A stretch of DNA of 64,000 nt from a bacterium (GTDB lineage Bacteria; Bacteroidota; Ignavibacteria; SZUA-365): positions 62,001 through 126,000 of the forward strand of contig JAHLLD010000010.1 in the NCBI GenBank assembly GCA_020444325.1. The letters run 5' to 3'. Shown piece by piece: positions 1 through 8,326 of this stretch (within the stretch, counting starts at the first letter, position 1; the number at the start of each line of letters is the position of its first letter). The notes beneath the pieces were generated by a model that ran no database searches, was not told the origin of the DNA, and saw only the letters and a list, made by a program, of their open reading frames with translations. The position numbers and the translations under genes are program-made.

Positions 1-448
1 TCTTCTTTTTCTTGAACTGGTCATAGCGGTAGGTTGCCAGAAGCGCCCCCTCGACCATGGCGCTGACCGTGACCTCGAAGGAGACAGGAAGGATTTTACG
101 GACGATTTCCTCGAGCGGAACATAGATTGCGACAGTCGGGGCGACCGAATTCATGGCGATCTTCATCGCCTGCGCCGCCGCGCGCCTGACACGTTCGACA
201 CCCATCGCATCGGTATCACCGAGTCCGACAAGCACAAATCGCCCTTCCGCGGTGGTCAGGGTGCTGATCTCATCCGCTTTCCCGGTGAATTCCCCGCGCT
301 CCAGCAGATCTGACACCGCTGCCTTGAGATCGGGGCAAATCTGTTTCAGGGTTTTATTGAAGAGCGTTTTGTCGCTGGGAAAGGGTATCGCGTACATATC
401 CGCCGCGACGCGGTCCGGTGTTCCATAGTGGCCGGTGCATTTCAACAT
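1..448 (-). CDS. pepA: Leucyl aminopeptidase (M17), N-terminal part; runs off the window
   Basis: Translating the minus strand from the ATG at 448 gives about 149 residues with no stop before the window edge. The sequence matches the N-terminal macro-like domain of M17 leucyl aminopeptidases: a VLVGLG segment, then RVRRAAAQAMK, and finally VEGALLATYRYDQFK, the typical joint before the catalytic domain. M17 enzymes are cytosolic hexameric dizinc exopeptidases that remove N-terminal amino acids. The catalytic domain with its metal ligands lies outside the window, so activity cannot be judged. The start is supported by AGAAGGAG six bases upstream. The gene stands apart from the SDR operon behind it, separated by a terminator and a possible promoter. 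Confidence 0.85.
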   Translation of the reverse strand, partial: MLKCTGHYGTPDRVAADMYAIPFPSDKTLFNKTLKQICPDLKAAVSDLLERGEFTGKADEISTLTTAEGRFVLVGLGDTDAMGVERVRRAAAQAMKIAMNSVAPTVAIYVPLEEIVRKILPVSFEVTVSAMVEGALLATYRYDQFKKKK

Positions 449-529
449 GGGGGCTCCTTCTCGATGATGGTGACATCCTCACGGACGAGCGCATGATGTG
501 CCAGCTTCCCTAGAAGCGGACATCGAAAA

Positions 530-561
530 TCATTGTAACGGAAAAAGGAATAACAAACAAC
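530..561 (-). promoter_or_regulatory. Candidate promoter for pepA
   Basis: Read on the minus strand, GTTG (558-561) is followed after exactly 20 bases by TACAATGA (530-537). The spacing is the same as in the better promoters of this window, but the downstream box lacks the TTT run. The inferred transcript would start near 523, giving a leader of about 75 bases. Confidence 0.3.
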
Positions 562-599
562 CGGACGGCGATTTCCGGCGGAAAAAGCGATGGCGGAAA

Positions 600-630
600 G
601 GAAAAAGCCCGTTTTTCGGGAAAACGGGCT
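600..630 (-). terminator. Rho-independent terminator after the SDR operon
   Basis: The inverted repeat AGCCCGTTTT / AAAACGGGCT (606-630, five-base loop) is followed on the minus strand by a T run (601-605). It lies 15 bases past the stop codon of the last SDR gene. Confidence 0.8.
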
Positions 631-645
631 GGATTTCTGCTGGGA

Positions 646-1359
646 CTAGCGTGGGTTTGCGGGACGAATGTCGATTTCACTCGACAGTGCTCTCCGCGGG
701 GCCCGCAATGCATGCAGGATGGAATCCGCAACATCCTCAGCACGGAGAATGCGGTCCCGGTTCGGAGACATCGGTGTGCCGTCAAAGAAACTGGTATCAG
801 TAGAGCCGGGGAACACACTGAAAACACGTACGTTATGCTCGCGCACCTCATGCATGAGTGACTGTGCGATCCCGCGAACGGCAAATTTGCTTGCACTGTA
901 GGCCGTGCCTCCGGCAAAGCCGTTCTTCCCTGCCAGCGATGCGACGACAACGACATCCCCTTCCTTTCGTTCGACCATACCGGGCACCGTCTCATGCAAT
1001 GTCACCCAGACACCACGGACATTCGTGGCCATCACCGCATCGAACTCGGAAGTTTTCATTTCCGTGAGTGGTTTGAACACGCCGAAGCCGGCATTCGCGA
1101 TGACGATGGATATAGGACTCAGCAGCATCTCCGCTTTTTCGACGAAGGCGTGCAGCTGATCTTCATCGGAGACATCCACACTGCCAATCACGAGTTTTCC
1201 GGGCAGGGCTTTTGCAGCCTCCCGCAATTCATCGAGGCGATACTGGGAGCGGGCACAGGCGGCAACGTTAGCACCGTCACGCAGCAGTTCCAGGGTGAGA
1301 TTCCTGCCGATACCGCTGCTGGCACCGGTCACGAGTGCGGTTTTTCCTTCAAATGACAT
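646..1359 (-). CDS. Short-chain dehydrogenase/reductase (SDR), last gene of pterin operon
   Basis: A classical SDR of 237 residues. It has the NAD(P)-binding motif TGASSGIG at residues 11-18, the ANAG-type motif near 88-91, and the catalytic set Ser141, Tyr154 and Lys158 (YSASK). Arg38 after the second beta strand favours NADPH. The start ATG overlaps the stop of the preceding SDR by one base (TGATG), so the two are translationally coupled. Position behind PTPS and GTP cyclohydrolase genes suggests a carbonyl reduction in tetrahydropterin synthesis, but the SDR fold alone does not fix the substrate. A terminator follows directly. Confidence 0.85.
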   Translation of the reverse strand: MSFEGKTALVTGASSGIGRNLTLELLRDGANVAACARSQYRLDELREAAKALPGKLVIGSVDVSDEDQLHAFVEKAEMLLSPISIVIANAGFGVFKPLTEMKTSEFDAVMATNVRGVWVTLHETVPGMVERKEGDVVVVASLAGKNGFAGGTAYSASKFAVRGIAQSLMHEVREHNVRVFSVFPGSTDTSFFDGTPMSPNRDRILRAEDVADSILHALRAPRRALSSEIDIRPANPR

Positions 1360-2066
1360 CAGAGTGCTCCACCAATTGGCTGTAAAACCAGTTCTTCAAT
1401 CGTCGTTCGCGACGAAGCTGCGCATGCGTCGCAGACCGCGGCAGCGACATCGTCCGCAGTCATCATGCGTTCGGCGTGTTTTTCCCGCACCCTGTCAGGC
1501 CAGATCGCGGTATCGGTCGCCCCCGGGTACACATTCAGGACGCGAATGCCGGAAGAGCGCACCTCACTGCGCAGGCAGTCCGCCATCATGCGAAGCCCCG
1601 CTTTTGTTGCACCATACACGGAGCTGTTCGGAAATACCTGCCGTGCAGCCATGGAATTTATCATGACAATATGTCCTTCACCCCTCTCCAACATTGAGGG
1701 GAGCACGGCTTTCGTCGTGAGAAATGGTCCGCGCAGATTCGTTGTCATCAGATCGTCGAATGCATCGATATCGGTTTCCGTAAAGGGCTGAAACACCGTC
1801 GTCCCGGCGTTATTGACCAGGATGTCGATATGCCCCGTTCTGTCCATGATTTTCCGGTACGCCGCCTGCACTTCAGCCGCGTCGGTGACATCGCAGGGTA
1901 CCGCGAAGGCGTTCGCGCCGAGTTCGGAGGCGGTTGCTCGCAATCCTTCAGGATCACGGCTGCTGAGATACGCATCAGCACCTTCGTTCATGAAAGACGC
2001 GGCAATGGCTTTTCCGATTCCTGAGCGGCCACCTGTCACCCAGATGGTTTTTCCCTCAAATCGCAT
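1359..2066 (-). CDS. SDR oxidoreductase, sepiapterin reductase-like
   Basis: An SDR of about 235 residues with TGGRSGIG near the N-terminus, the NNAG motif, and a Ser-Tyr-Lys catalytic set in which Tyr and Lys lie in YGATK. Its C-terminus (ADDVAAAV, then TTIEELVLQP) resembles what I recall of the Chlorobium tepidum sepiapterin reductase C-terminus. The gene follows folE and a BH4-type PTPS, so sepiapterin reductase (two-step reduction of 6-pyruvoyltetrahydropterin) is the best guess. The ATG at 2066 starts two bases after the folE stop. A TTG at 2072, overlapping that stop as TTGA, is an alternative start. Neither has a strong ribosome binding site. Confidence 0.8.
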   Translation of the reverse strand: MRFEGKTIWVTGGRSGIGKAIAASFMNEGADAYLSSRDPEGLRATASELGANAFAVPCDVTDAAEVQAAYRKIMDRTGHIDILVNNAGTTVFQPFTETDIDAFDDLMTTNLRGPFLTTKAVLPSMLERGEGHIVMINSMAARQVFPNSSVYGATKAGLRMMADCLRSEVRSSGIRVLNVYPGATDTAIWPDRVREKHAERMMTADDVAAAVCDACAASSRTTIEELVLQPIGGAL

Positions 2067-2068
2067 AC

Positions 2069-2677
2069 TCAAAACCCTGTATTGATGAGACGTAGAAATT
2101 CTTCCCGCGTTTTGGAGTTGGCTTCAAAGGCACCGAGCATTTCACTGGTCGTGGCAACGGAATTCTGCTTCTGGACGCCACGCATCATCATGCACATATG
2201 CCGGCCTTCGCATACCACCGCAACCCCGAGCGGATTGAGGGCTGCCTGCAGCGCCTCCGCGATTTGCTGCGTCATGCGTTCCTGCACCTGCAATCGGCGC
2301 GAGAACACTTCGACGATGCGAGGCAGTTTGCTGAGGCCAACGATCTTGCCGTTCGGGATATAGGCAATATGGCAGCTCCCGAAGAACGGCAGCATATGAT
2401 GCTCACACAGCGAATAGAAATCGATATCCTTGACGATCACCATTTCATTGTAATCTTCCTCGAAAATGGCGCCGTTGAGAACGTCGTCGACCTCCTGTTC
2501 ATAGCCCATGGTCAGAAAGCGCCACGCCTTGGCGACGCGATAGGGTGTTTTGATCAGCCCTTCCCGTTGCGGATCCTCACCGATGTGACGAAGAATCTCC
2601 GCGATATTCCCCTCGAACTCCGGTTCCCTGTCATCAAGTTTTTTGAGGCTGTCCGCATTCTGTGCGCTGGCGTTCAT
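2069..2677 (-). CDS. folE: GTP cyclohydrolase I
   Basis: The 202 residues match GTP cyclohydrolase I, which converts GTP to 7,8-dihydroneopterin triphosphate, the first step of folate and tetrahydrobiopterin synthesis. The zinc and catalytic residues are visible: Cys91, His93 and His94 in [10 protein letters not shown], and His160 and Cys162 in [12 protein letters not shown]. The conserved [20 protein letters not shown] block lies between them. Length is typical of the bacterial and eukaryotic enzyme. Its start overlaps the PTPS stop (TAATG), and the SDR follows within a few bases. The same product feeds folate, but the neighbours point to biopterin. Confidence 0.95.
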   Translation of the reverse strand: MNASAQNADSLKKLDDREPEFEGNIAEILRHIGEDPQREGLIKTPYRVAKAWRFLTMGYEQEVDDVLNGAIFEEDYNEMVIVKDIDFYSLCEHHMLPFFGSCHIAYIPNGKIVGLSKLPRIVEVFSRRLQVQERMTQQIAEALQAALNPLGVAVVCEGRHMCMMMRGVQKQNSVATTSEMLGAFEANSKTREEFLRLINTGF

Positions 2678-3084
2678 TATTCACCCCTGTAATCGACGAT
2701 GTTTTTTTCAGTTTCGTACAGCCTGACCTGATAGAGCTTCCCCTGTGGGATGCGATTGACAAGCTGCTCCCAAATGCCCACGGCAATATTTTCCGCGGTT
2801 GGAATTTTCCCGCTCAGAAAATCGACGTCGGTGTTGAGATTGCGATGGTCGACTTTGCGGATGACATATTCGAGGATCACCTCTTTGAGTTCCTTGAGGT
2901 CGACGACATACCCCGTTTCCGGATCGATTTCCCCGACGACGGTAACTTCCACATAGTAGTTGTGACCGTGTCCCGCCGGATTATTGCATTTCCCGAATAC
3001 ACGCTCATTCCTGGCATCGTCCCATGCGGGATTATAAAGCCGATGCGCGGCGGAAAAATGTTCGCGTCGTGTCACATACGTCAT
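2677..3084 (-). CDS. 6-pyruvoyl-tetrahydropterin synthase (BH4-type PTPS)
   Basis: The 135 residues closely resemble the animal PTPS family. Zinc ligands are His14, His39 and His41. The nucleophile Cys33 sits in CNNPAGHGH, with five residues between Cys and HGH. QueD enzymes carry three. Asp79-His80 and Glu124 (YETE) complete the active site. PTPS converts dihydroneopterin triphosphate to 6-pyruvoyltetrahydropterin. The start at 3084 overlaps the upstream stop (ATGA) and is preceded by GAGGATATC. An upstream in-frame extension to 3147 is unlikely because it lies inside the neighbour and precedes the family's N-terminus. FolE follows directly. Confidence 0.88.
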   Translation of the reverse strand: MTYVTRREHFSAAHRLYNPAWDDARNERVFGKCNNPAGHGHNYYVEVTVVGEIDPETGYVVDLKELKEVILEYVIRKVDHRNLNTDVDFLSGKIPTAENIAVGIWEQLVNRIPQGKLYQVRLYETEKNIVDYRGE

Positions 3085-3662
3085 GATGAGATATCCTCGA
3101 TGAGGCTTACACGGGCCTGCTGCGGGATCGGAACTTCCGCGCTGCATTTTTCATGCACCGACTCCAGCATGGCTGGAACGGATGGGTTGCAGAACGCGGC
3201 CACCTGCTCTTCTGTCAGTGTGAAACGAATGTAAAACACATCGCTGTCACATACCAGTGTATCCTCATCCACATCGAAGGTGGCATACACTTTTTCCTCA
3301 CCGATTTTGAGACTGATGCACTCACGCGTGATACCGTTGAGACGCTGCAACGCATTGTCGACTTCCCGATACTCTGGAACGCGAATGACCAGAGTTGCGC
3401 TCAATTCACGATCTCGCGGTATCAGGAGATTGAAGCAGCTCAGTTCGAGCGCGATGTGTTCAGGCGAATCATCCCGTTCGACACGCATGACTTCCTGCAC
3501 CTGGTACTGCACGGTTTTCCGGTTTTCAAAAATGAGCACACAGGCGTCGCTCAACTCAAACCGACGCAACTTGCGGAGCGCGGTCGCCTCACGGCGGAGG
3601 ACGTCACGCTGCTGCTCGTAGCTCTGCAGAGATAGGATTTCCTGTACTTCGAGTGGTTTCAT
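3081..3662 (-). CDS. DUF3501 family protein
   Basis: The 193 residues match the pattern of DUF3501 proteins: an N-terminal LEVQEILSL segment, a basic RREATALRKLRRFEL stretch, then VLIFENRKTVQYQVQEVMR, LLIPRDRELSATL, and a C-terminal FYIRFTLTEEQ strand. No catalytic motif is apparent and its biochemical role is unknown. Members of this family are often found near redox proteins such as rubrerythrin. Here it is the first gene of the pterin operon, with an ATGA overlap into PTPS. Whether it takes part in pterin metabolism or is a passenger cannot be told from sequence. Confidence 0.75.
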   Translation of the reverse strand: MKPLEVQEILSLQSYEQQRDVLRREATALRKLRRFELSDACVLIFENRKTVQYQVQEVMRVERDDSPEHIALELSCFNLLIPRDRELSATLVIRVPEYREVDNALQRLNGITRECISLKIGEEKVYATFDVDEDTLVCDSDVFYIRFTLTEEQVAAFCNPSVPAMLESVHEKCSAEVPIPQQARVSLIEDISS

Positions 3663-3712
3663 GTATCCAAGACATTCAGAATGGGTTAGAACGCGAACTG
3701 TCGATTGCCTGA

Positions 3713-4177
3713 TCAGGCAAGTTCTTCGAGGGCGGCGAGCACTTCGTCGACATGCCCCTTCACCTTGACCTTCGGCCAGATGTTACGTACAACACCTTTA
3801 CTGTCTATGAGAACGGTGGTCCGCACGATTCCCATATACGTCCGCCCGTAATTCTTCTTTTCCTGCCAGACGCCATACTTCTCGAGCATTCCCTTGGACT
3901 CATCACTCAGCAGTTCGAACGGCAATTCATACTTGTCGCGGAACTTCTCATGTGATTTCATGCTGTCGGCACTCACCCCGAGCACAACCGCTCCCGCTGC
4001 ACTGAGACGGGCGAAGTTGTCCCTGAAATCACAGGCCTCTTTGGTGCAGCCCGGCGTATTGTCTTTCGGGTAGAAATAGAGGACGACGGGTTTTCCCGCA
4101 AAATCCTTGAGTGCAACCGTGCCTCCGCTGGTGGACGGGAGGCTGAATGCGGGAGCTTTTTTCCCTGTTTCCAGCAT
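3713..4177 (-). CDS. bcp: Thioredoxin-dependent peroxiredoxin (Bcp/PrxQ)
   Basis: A 154-residue atypical two-cysteine peroxiredoxin of the Bcp/PrxQ type. It has the motif DNTPGCTKEACDFRD with the peroxidatic Cys44 and resolving Cys49 four residues apart, preceded by VVLYFYPKD. It reduces hydrogen peroxide and organic hydroperoxides with electrons from thioredoxin, in the cytosol. The ATG at 4177 has GAGGAATT upstream and gives the usual family length. A longer in-frame extension to 4276 would run through the dodecin terminator. It stands between dodecin and the pterin operon, about 50 bases from the latter. Confidence 0.93.
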   Translation of the reverse strand: MLETGKKAPAFSLPSTSGGTVALKDFAGKPVVLYFYPKDNTPGCTKEACDFRDNFARLSAAGAVVLGVSADSMKSHEKFRDKYELPFELLSDESKGMLEKYGVWQEKKNYGRTYMGIVRTTVLIDSKGVVRNIWPKVKVKGHVDEVLAALEELA

Positions 4178-4200
4178 ATCAATTCCTCGATGGGATAAAC

Positions 4201-4231
4201 AAAAGAAAGGGGCGGATACTGTCCACCCCTT
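4201..4231 (-). terminator. Rho-independent terminator after dodecin
   Basis: On the minus strand AAGGGG-T-GGA pairs with TCC-G-CCCCTT (4207-4231), followed by TTCTTTTG. It lies about 75 bases past the dodecin stop and just upstream of bcp. Confidence 0.65.
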
Positions 4232-4306
4232 CAGCACTGTGCGTGAACTCAGATACAGTTCATGTGGCAAAAGCACCGCAAGGGCGACGAAGCTCTGCCA
4301 GAGAAG

Positions 4307-4507
4307 TTACCTGGCCTTGCAGCCGATTTTGAGTGTCACCTGATATTCCGTCGTCGTGGCATCGACCATACGCCCGCGAACGGATACAACTTCGAACCAT
4401 GCGACGTGATAGTTTGCAGATGCGTCGTTGAGGCCTTCCTGAATGGCGGCTTCAATGTTCTCGGTCGAGATGCCGACGATTTCTTTGTACTCAAAAACAG
4501 ATGCCAT
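4307..4507 (-). CDS. Dodecin family flavin-binding protein
   Basis: The 66 residues fit the dodecin fold (one helix on a three-stranded sheet). The pattern is EIVGISTENIEAAIQEGL, then WFEVVSVRG with the conserved flavin-stacking Trp, then YQVTLKIG at the end. Dodecins form hollow 12-mers that bind riboflavin or FMN, or CoA in some lineages, as a buffer or store. The gene is monocistronic, with AGAGGAG just before the start and a terminator downstream. Confidence 0.9.
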   Translation of the reverse strand: MASVFEYKEIVGISTENIEAAIQEGLNDASANYHVAWFEVVSVRGRMVDATTTEYQVTLKIGCKAR

Positions 4508-4570
4508 GATAGCTCCTCTGGTGTATTGGAAATAACATGAAAACGGTCGGCGGCGTTCCGCCTCCCGGGT

Positions 4571-6700
4571 TTAATCGTTGCGATTATAGTACTTCAGGAC
4601 GTAGTCTGAAACCATGCGATCGGTGTTGAACTCGGGGATCAGGGTCTCCATCGATTTGCGCATGCGCTGCAGCCATTTCCGGGGAATGCCGAATTCGTCA
4701 CGGTCATAGAACTCAGGGATGACCTGCTGCTCGAGAATTTCGTACAGCAGACGGGAATCATGCTCGTCCTGCTGATCGGTATCATCGACGTTCGTATCGT
4801 CACCGATACCCCAGCCATTTTCGCCGTTGTAGCCTTCCCGCCACCAGCCATCCTGTATACTGAGATTGAGTCCGCCATGAATGATAATTTTCATGCCGCT
4901 CGTTCCACTGGCTTCCATCGGACGACGGGGGTTGTTCAGCCATACATCCACGCCGCTGATCATGTGCCGCGCGACGTTGATGTCGTAGTTCTCGAGGAAG
5001 ACCACCTTGCCGAAGAGCGCAGGATTCTTGCTGTAGCCGACGATCTCCTGGATGAAGCGTTTCCCGTTGTCGTCCCGCGGGTGCGCTTTACCGGCGAAGA
5101 CGAGCTGTACGGGACGATCAGGATCGTTGATCATTTCGATCACGCGATTGAATTCCCGGAAAAACAGCGGTGCTCTCTTGTAGGTCGCGAAGCGGCGGGC
5201 GAAACCGATGGTCAGGGCGTCAGGATTGAGGATACTGTCCTGCACCGTATTGTATTCCGTCCCGGCGCGCTGAAACTGATGCCGCATCATCCTGCGCACG
5301 TACTCCACCAGATCCCTGCGCAGCCCGTAGCGCAGCGCCCAGAGGTCTTCGTCGGGAATGAGGTCGGGATCAGACACCTGCGCCCAGATCGCTTCCTTCT
5401 TCAGATAGTAAATCCACTTCGCACCGAGATGCTTGTGCCAGAATTGCCGTGTGCGATTTGCCATCCAGCCAAGGATGTGCACACCGTTTGTAATGTGGCC
5501 GATGGGCACGTCATCCGCATTATCCTTTCCGAACAATCCCTTCCACATGTCACGGCTGACCTGTCCGTGCAGTTCGCTGACGCCGTTCGCGGCGCGCGAC
5601 ATTTTCAGTGCGAGCACGGTCATGCAGAATGTCTCCTCCTCGTCATCGGGACGCTCCCGTCCATATGCGAGCAAGGCCTGATGATCGAAGCCGAGATTCT
5701 CCCTGAAACGGGAGAGCAGGTGATCAAGCAGATCGGGCGTAAAACGGTCATGCCCGGCAGGCACAGGAGTATGCGTGGTAAATACGCAGTGCTGGCGCAC
5801 CCAGCCCTCCGCGTCCTCGCGGGATTTCCCCTGCGAGAGCTGCTCACGGAGAAGTTCGACGGTGAGAAAGGCACTGTGGCCTTCATTCATGTGGAAGACG
5901 GTGGGAGCGAGCCCGAGTTTGCGCAGAAAACGTACGCCGCCAATTCCGAGAATCGCCTCCTGCATCACACGCGTGGTGCTGTCGCCTCCGTACACGCGCG
6001 CCGTGATCTCACGGTAATGCAGATCGTTTTCCTCCCTGTTGGTATCGAGCAGGTACAGCGTGGCGCGGCCGACATTGACCTTCCACGCATGGAAGAATAC
6101 GGTGCTGTGTCCGATCTCAACCGAAGCGGTGACGACATTCCCCTCGTCATCTATTACCAGTTCGACGGGGAGTTTTTTGGTATCAAGCAACGGATAGCTT
6201 TCGTGCTGCCAGCCATCGGGACCGAGTGTCTGCTGGAAGTAGCCACCGCGGTAGAAGAGGCTGACGCCGGCAAAAGGCACGCCAAGATCGCTGGCGGATT
6301 TCGTGTGATCGCCGGCCAGCACACCGAGTCCGCCCGAATAAATCGGCAGGCTCTCATGCAGACCGAATTCCGCGCTGAAATAGGCCACAAGTTCGTTGTC
6401 CGCGTTGGTGGCGTTTTCCGCATACCAGGTGTCGGACTTTGAGAGATACGCCTCGAAATCGTTGAGTACGGTTTCAATGCTCACCAGGAATTCTTTTTCG
6501 CAGAGCCGCGCCTGCAGCTCATTGCGGGAGATTGATCGCAGTACTGCAACTGCGTTGTGGTTCGAGGAACGCCATTTTCGCTCTGACAGCGCGTGAAAAA
6601 TATCCTGAGCATGTGGATTCCAGGTCCACCACAAATTGTAGGCAAGCCTGTGCAGCCCTTCGATCGCGGCGGATGTTCGTTGCATAAACGTGGCGTTCAT
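4571..6700 (-). CDS. glgP: Alpha-1,4-glucan phosphorylase (GT35)
   Basis: The 709-residue protein belongs to the bacterial short-type alpha-glucan phosphorylases (TIGR02094-like), which release glucose-1-phosphate from glycogen or maltodextrin with pyridoxal phosphate. The PLP lysine is Lys604 in EASGTSGMK. An N-terminal DUF3417-like region (AAIEGLHRLAYNLWWTWNP) is typical of this subgroup. The motif VFHMNEGHSAF is also present. The ATG at 6700 has AAAGAGG upstream and gives the family N-terminus. The in-frame codons up to 6802 look like leader. A good promoter lies about 150 bases upstream. No other glycogen gene is in the window. Confidence 0.93.
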   Translation of the reverse strand: MNATFMQRTSAAIEGLHRLAYNLWWTWNPHAQDIFHALSERKWRSSNHNAVAVLRSISRNELQARLCEKEFLVSIETVLNDFEAYLSKSDTWYAENATNADNELVAYFSAEFGLHESLPIYSGGLGVLAGDHTKSASDLGVPFAGVSLFYRGGYFQQTLGPDGWQHESYPLLDTKKLPVELVIDDEGNVVTASVEIGHSTVFFHAWKVNVGRATLYLLDTNREENDLHYREITARVYGGDSTTRVMQEAILGIGGVRFLRKLGLAPTVFHMNEGHSAFLTVELLREQLSQGKSREDAEGWVRQHCVFTTHTPVPAGHDRFTPDLLDHLLSRFRENLGFDHQALLAYGRERPDDEEETFCMTVLALKMSRAANGVSELHGQVSRDMWKGLFGKDNADDVPIGHITNGVHILGWMANRTRQFWHKHLGAKWIYYLKKEAIWAQVSDPDLIPDEDLWALRYGLRRDLVEYVRRMMRHQFQRAGTEYNTVQDSILNPDALTIGFARRFATYKRAPLFFREFNRVIEMINDPDRPVQLVFAGKAHPRDDNGKRFIQEIVGYSKNPALFGKVVFLENYDINVARHMISGVDVWLNNPRRPMEASGTSGMKIIIHGGLNLSIQDGWWREGYNGENGWGIGDDTNVDDTDQQDEHDSRLLYEILEQQVIPEFYDRDEFGIPRKWLQRMRKSMETLIPEFNTDRMVSDYVLKYYNRND

Positions 6701-6850
6701 TGATATGGCCTCTTTGGACTGTTCGATGGAAGGTATCCCGGTACTCAGGAACACGCTACTGCTCAACGGTTCCGGCGGTGGGACTGGTTCCCGGCGCCGC
6801 AATTAATCCGTGCAGTTGGTACTCCCGGTTTCAACGCAAGTATGATGCCC

Positions 6851-6882
6851 TAAAAATAGCGGGCGAAACGTGAAGTTCCAAC
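6851..6882 (-). promoter_or_regulatory. Candidate promoter for glgP
   Basis: On the minus strand GTTG (6879-6882) is followed after exactly 20 bases by TATTTTTA (6851-6858). This matches the NTTG-N20-TAnnTTT pattern seen before several genes here. The start of transcription would be near 6844, with a leader of about 145 bases. Confidence 0.5.
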
Positions 6883-6889
6883 CTGCAGC

Positions 6890-8281
6890 TCACTCGGGAC
6901 GATTTCCTGCAGGCAGCTGCAGCAGGGCCGATTCGTGCGCATTGACGGGAACGGGAGGGGAAAACAGGAGCTCGTCTGCCTTCAGCGTGCGCCTGATGTG
7001 TGCGATGTCATCAACGCGCTGGAGACGCTGGCAGACGCCGATCAGCAACTGCGCCATGGTATCCCGCAAGGCGCGCCGGGAAGGTTCGTCCTGTACCTGC
7101 AGCCAGGCATGCTGCTCGAAGAGAGTCCACAGCGTCGTGTACATTTCTGCCGCAGATCTGCTGCTCTCCGCATTTGCAATATGTCGCCGCAGAATGCGTT
7201 CGGCGGGAGTGGGAGCGACGTGCGCGCCGGTACCTATGGTCCGAGACTGCATGTCAGCATCGGAAGACACGAAGAGCGAATTGCCGCGCAGGGCGTGACG
7301 CTGTTCGATGCGCTTCCGGAAGCGGCTGCGCAAATGGACACGGACAAGGTCGGGCCGTTCGGTCAGGCCGGCATCGTTGAGGAGACAGACGAGCCCGCGG
7401 CACTGCAGTACGCTGAGATTGGTGTGCAGCAAATCCTGTCCTGCCGACAATATCACCTCTCCGGTCACACCCTCCAGCAGCGGCAGGGCACGGAGCAGAG
7501 CATGACGTATGAATTGCCCCTGATTGTACGATCGATCATGGTCGCCATACTGGTATCCTTCCCGATGTCGCAGTTCCTGCAGCGCTATGCCGGGATCAGG
7601 GTAGCCGAGAAGCGACAGCAACCCGAGTGCGTCGGAAAATCCAATTTCCATATAGTAGCGGATGCTGTCACGCCCACAGAGCCTCGCGACACGGCGCAGC
7701 AACTCCTGCCTCCCGCGCTCGGCACGGACGTTGGCAAGAATATTATACGCGTCGTCCTCATATCCGAGATACGAGAATGTGCCGCGGGGAATACTTGTTA
7801 TCTGGATTTCGGGAACGGAAGGATCAATGGAAAGCAGGTGCAGAGCATCGGCTCTCCCCTTCCCTTCGCCGAGCCTGGAATCGAGTCCGATCAGCAGCAA
7901 ATCGAGAAGCCCACCCTTTTCAGCAGCCGAGAGGTTCACTGGATACGCCGTGCCCCGCTCCTGCAGCATTGCATGCGGAAGAGGGCTGCGCGGGAACAGC
8001 GTACGCGCCGCCGCGAGGGCACTGTCGCGCCTGCCCGGGTAGAAACGCTGATACATCTGGTTGAAGGAATCGAGTGCGCCGTGGGCGATACTGCGTACCG
8101 CACGCGCACCGAGAACGTCAGGTGGCGGAGGTGTCAGAGGGTTCTGATGGAAACGTGCGAATAGCGACCAGGCAGTCAGAAAGACTGCCGTGACGCCTGC
8201 GAAAAGAAACACACGGCGCCGCAAAAGACGGGAGCGGTGCCGCCGCAGGCGATACTGCCTGTGCCGTTCGAACGTATTCAT
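6890..8281 (-). CDS. Divergent LytR-CpsA-Psr (LCP) family-like protein
   Basis: The 463 residues begin with a very basic cytoplasmic tail and one membrane helix (about 22-42). A region at about 127-230 resembles the LCP domain: LLLIGLDSR, then GKGRADALHLLSIDP, TSIPRGT (in place of the usual SIPRDT), an Asn near 180, and YYMEIGFSDALGLLSLLG. LCP proteins transfer undecaprenyl-linked polymers to cell-wall peptidoglycan or act in related envelope ligations. The last 230 residues are helical and not recognised. The Asp to Gly change in the PRDT motif makes the activity uncertain. It follows the LysM transglycosylase gene by 45 bases, probably in one operon. Confidence 0.6.
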   Translation of the reverse strand: MNTFERHRQYRLRRHRSRLLRRRVFLFAGVTAVFLTAWSLFARFHQNPLTPPPPDVLGARAVRSIAHGALDSFNQMYQRFYPGRRDSALAAARTLFPRSPLPHAMLQERGTAYPVNLSAAEKGGLLDLLLIGLDSRLGEGKGRADALHLLSIDPSVPEIQITSIPRGTFSYLGYEDDAYNILANVRAERGRQELLRRVARLCGRDSIRYYMEIGFSDALGLLSLLGYPDPGIALQELRHREGYQYGDHDRSYNQGQFIRHALLRALPLLEGVTGEVILSAGQDLLHTNLSVLQCRGLVCLLNDAGLTERPDLVRVHLRSRFRKRIEQRHALRGNSLFVSSDADMQSRTIGTGAHVAPTPAERILRRHIANAESSRSAAEMYTTLWTLFEQHAWLQVQDEPSRRALRDTMAQLLIGVCQRLQRVDDIAHIRRTLKADELLFSPPVPVNAHESALLQLPAGNRPE

Positions 8282-8326
8282 TGCAGAGCGAGTCCGCCGG
8301 AACCCCGCACATCGTGAACATACCGG

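Noticed and set aside
2677-3084. Annotation as QueD (6-carboxytetrahydropterin synthase)
   Set aside because: The cysteine is five residues before HGH, and the rest is closer to animal PTPS. FolE and SDR neighbours support the biopterin branch.
4760-6442. A 560-codon open frame antisense to glgP
   Set aside because: Same cause. The product is rich in His, Arg and Val typical of antisense readings and matches no family, while glgP is intact.
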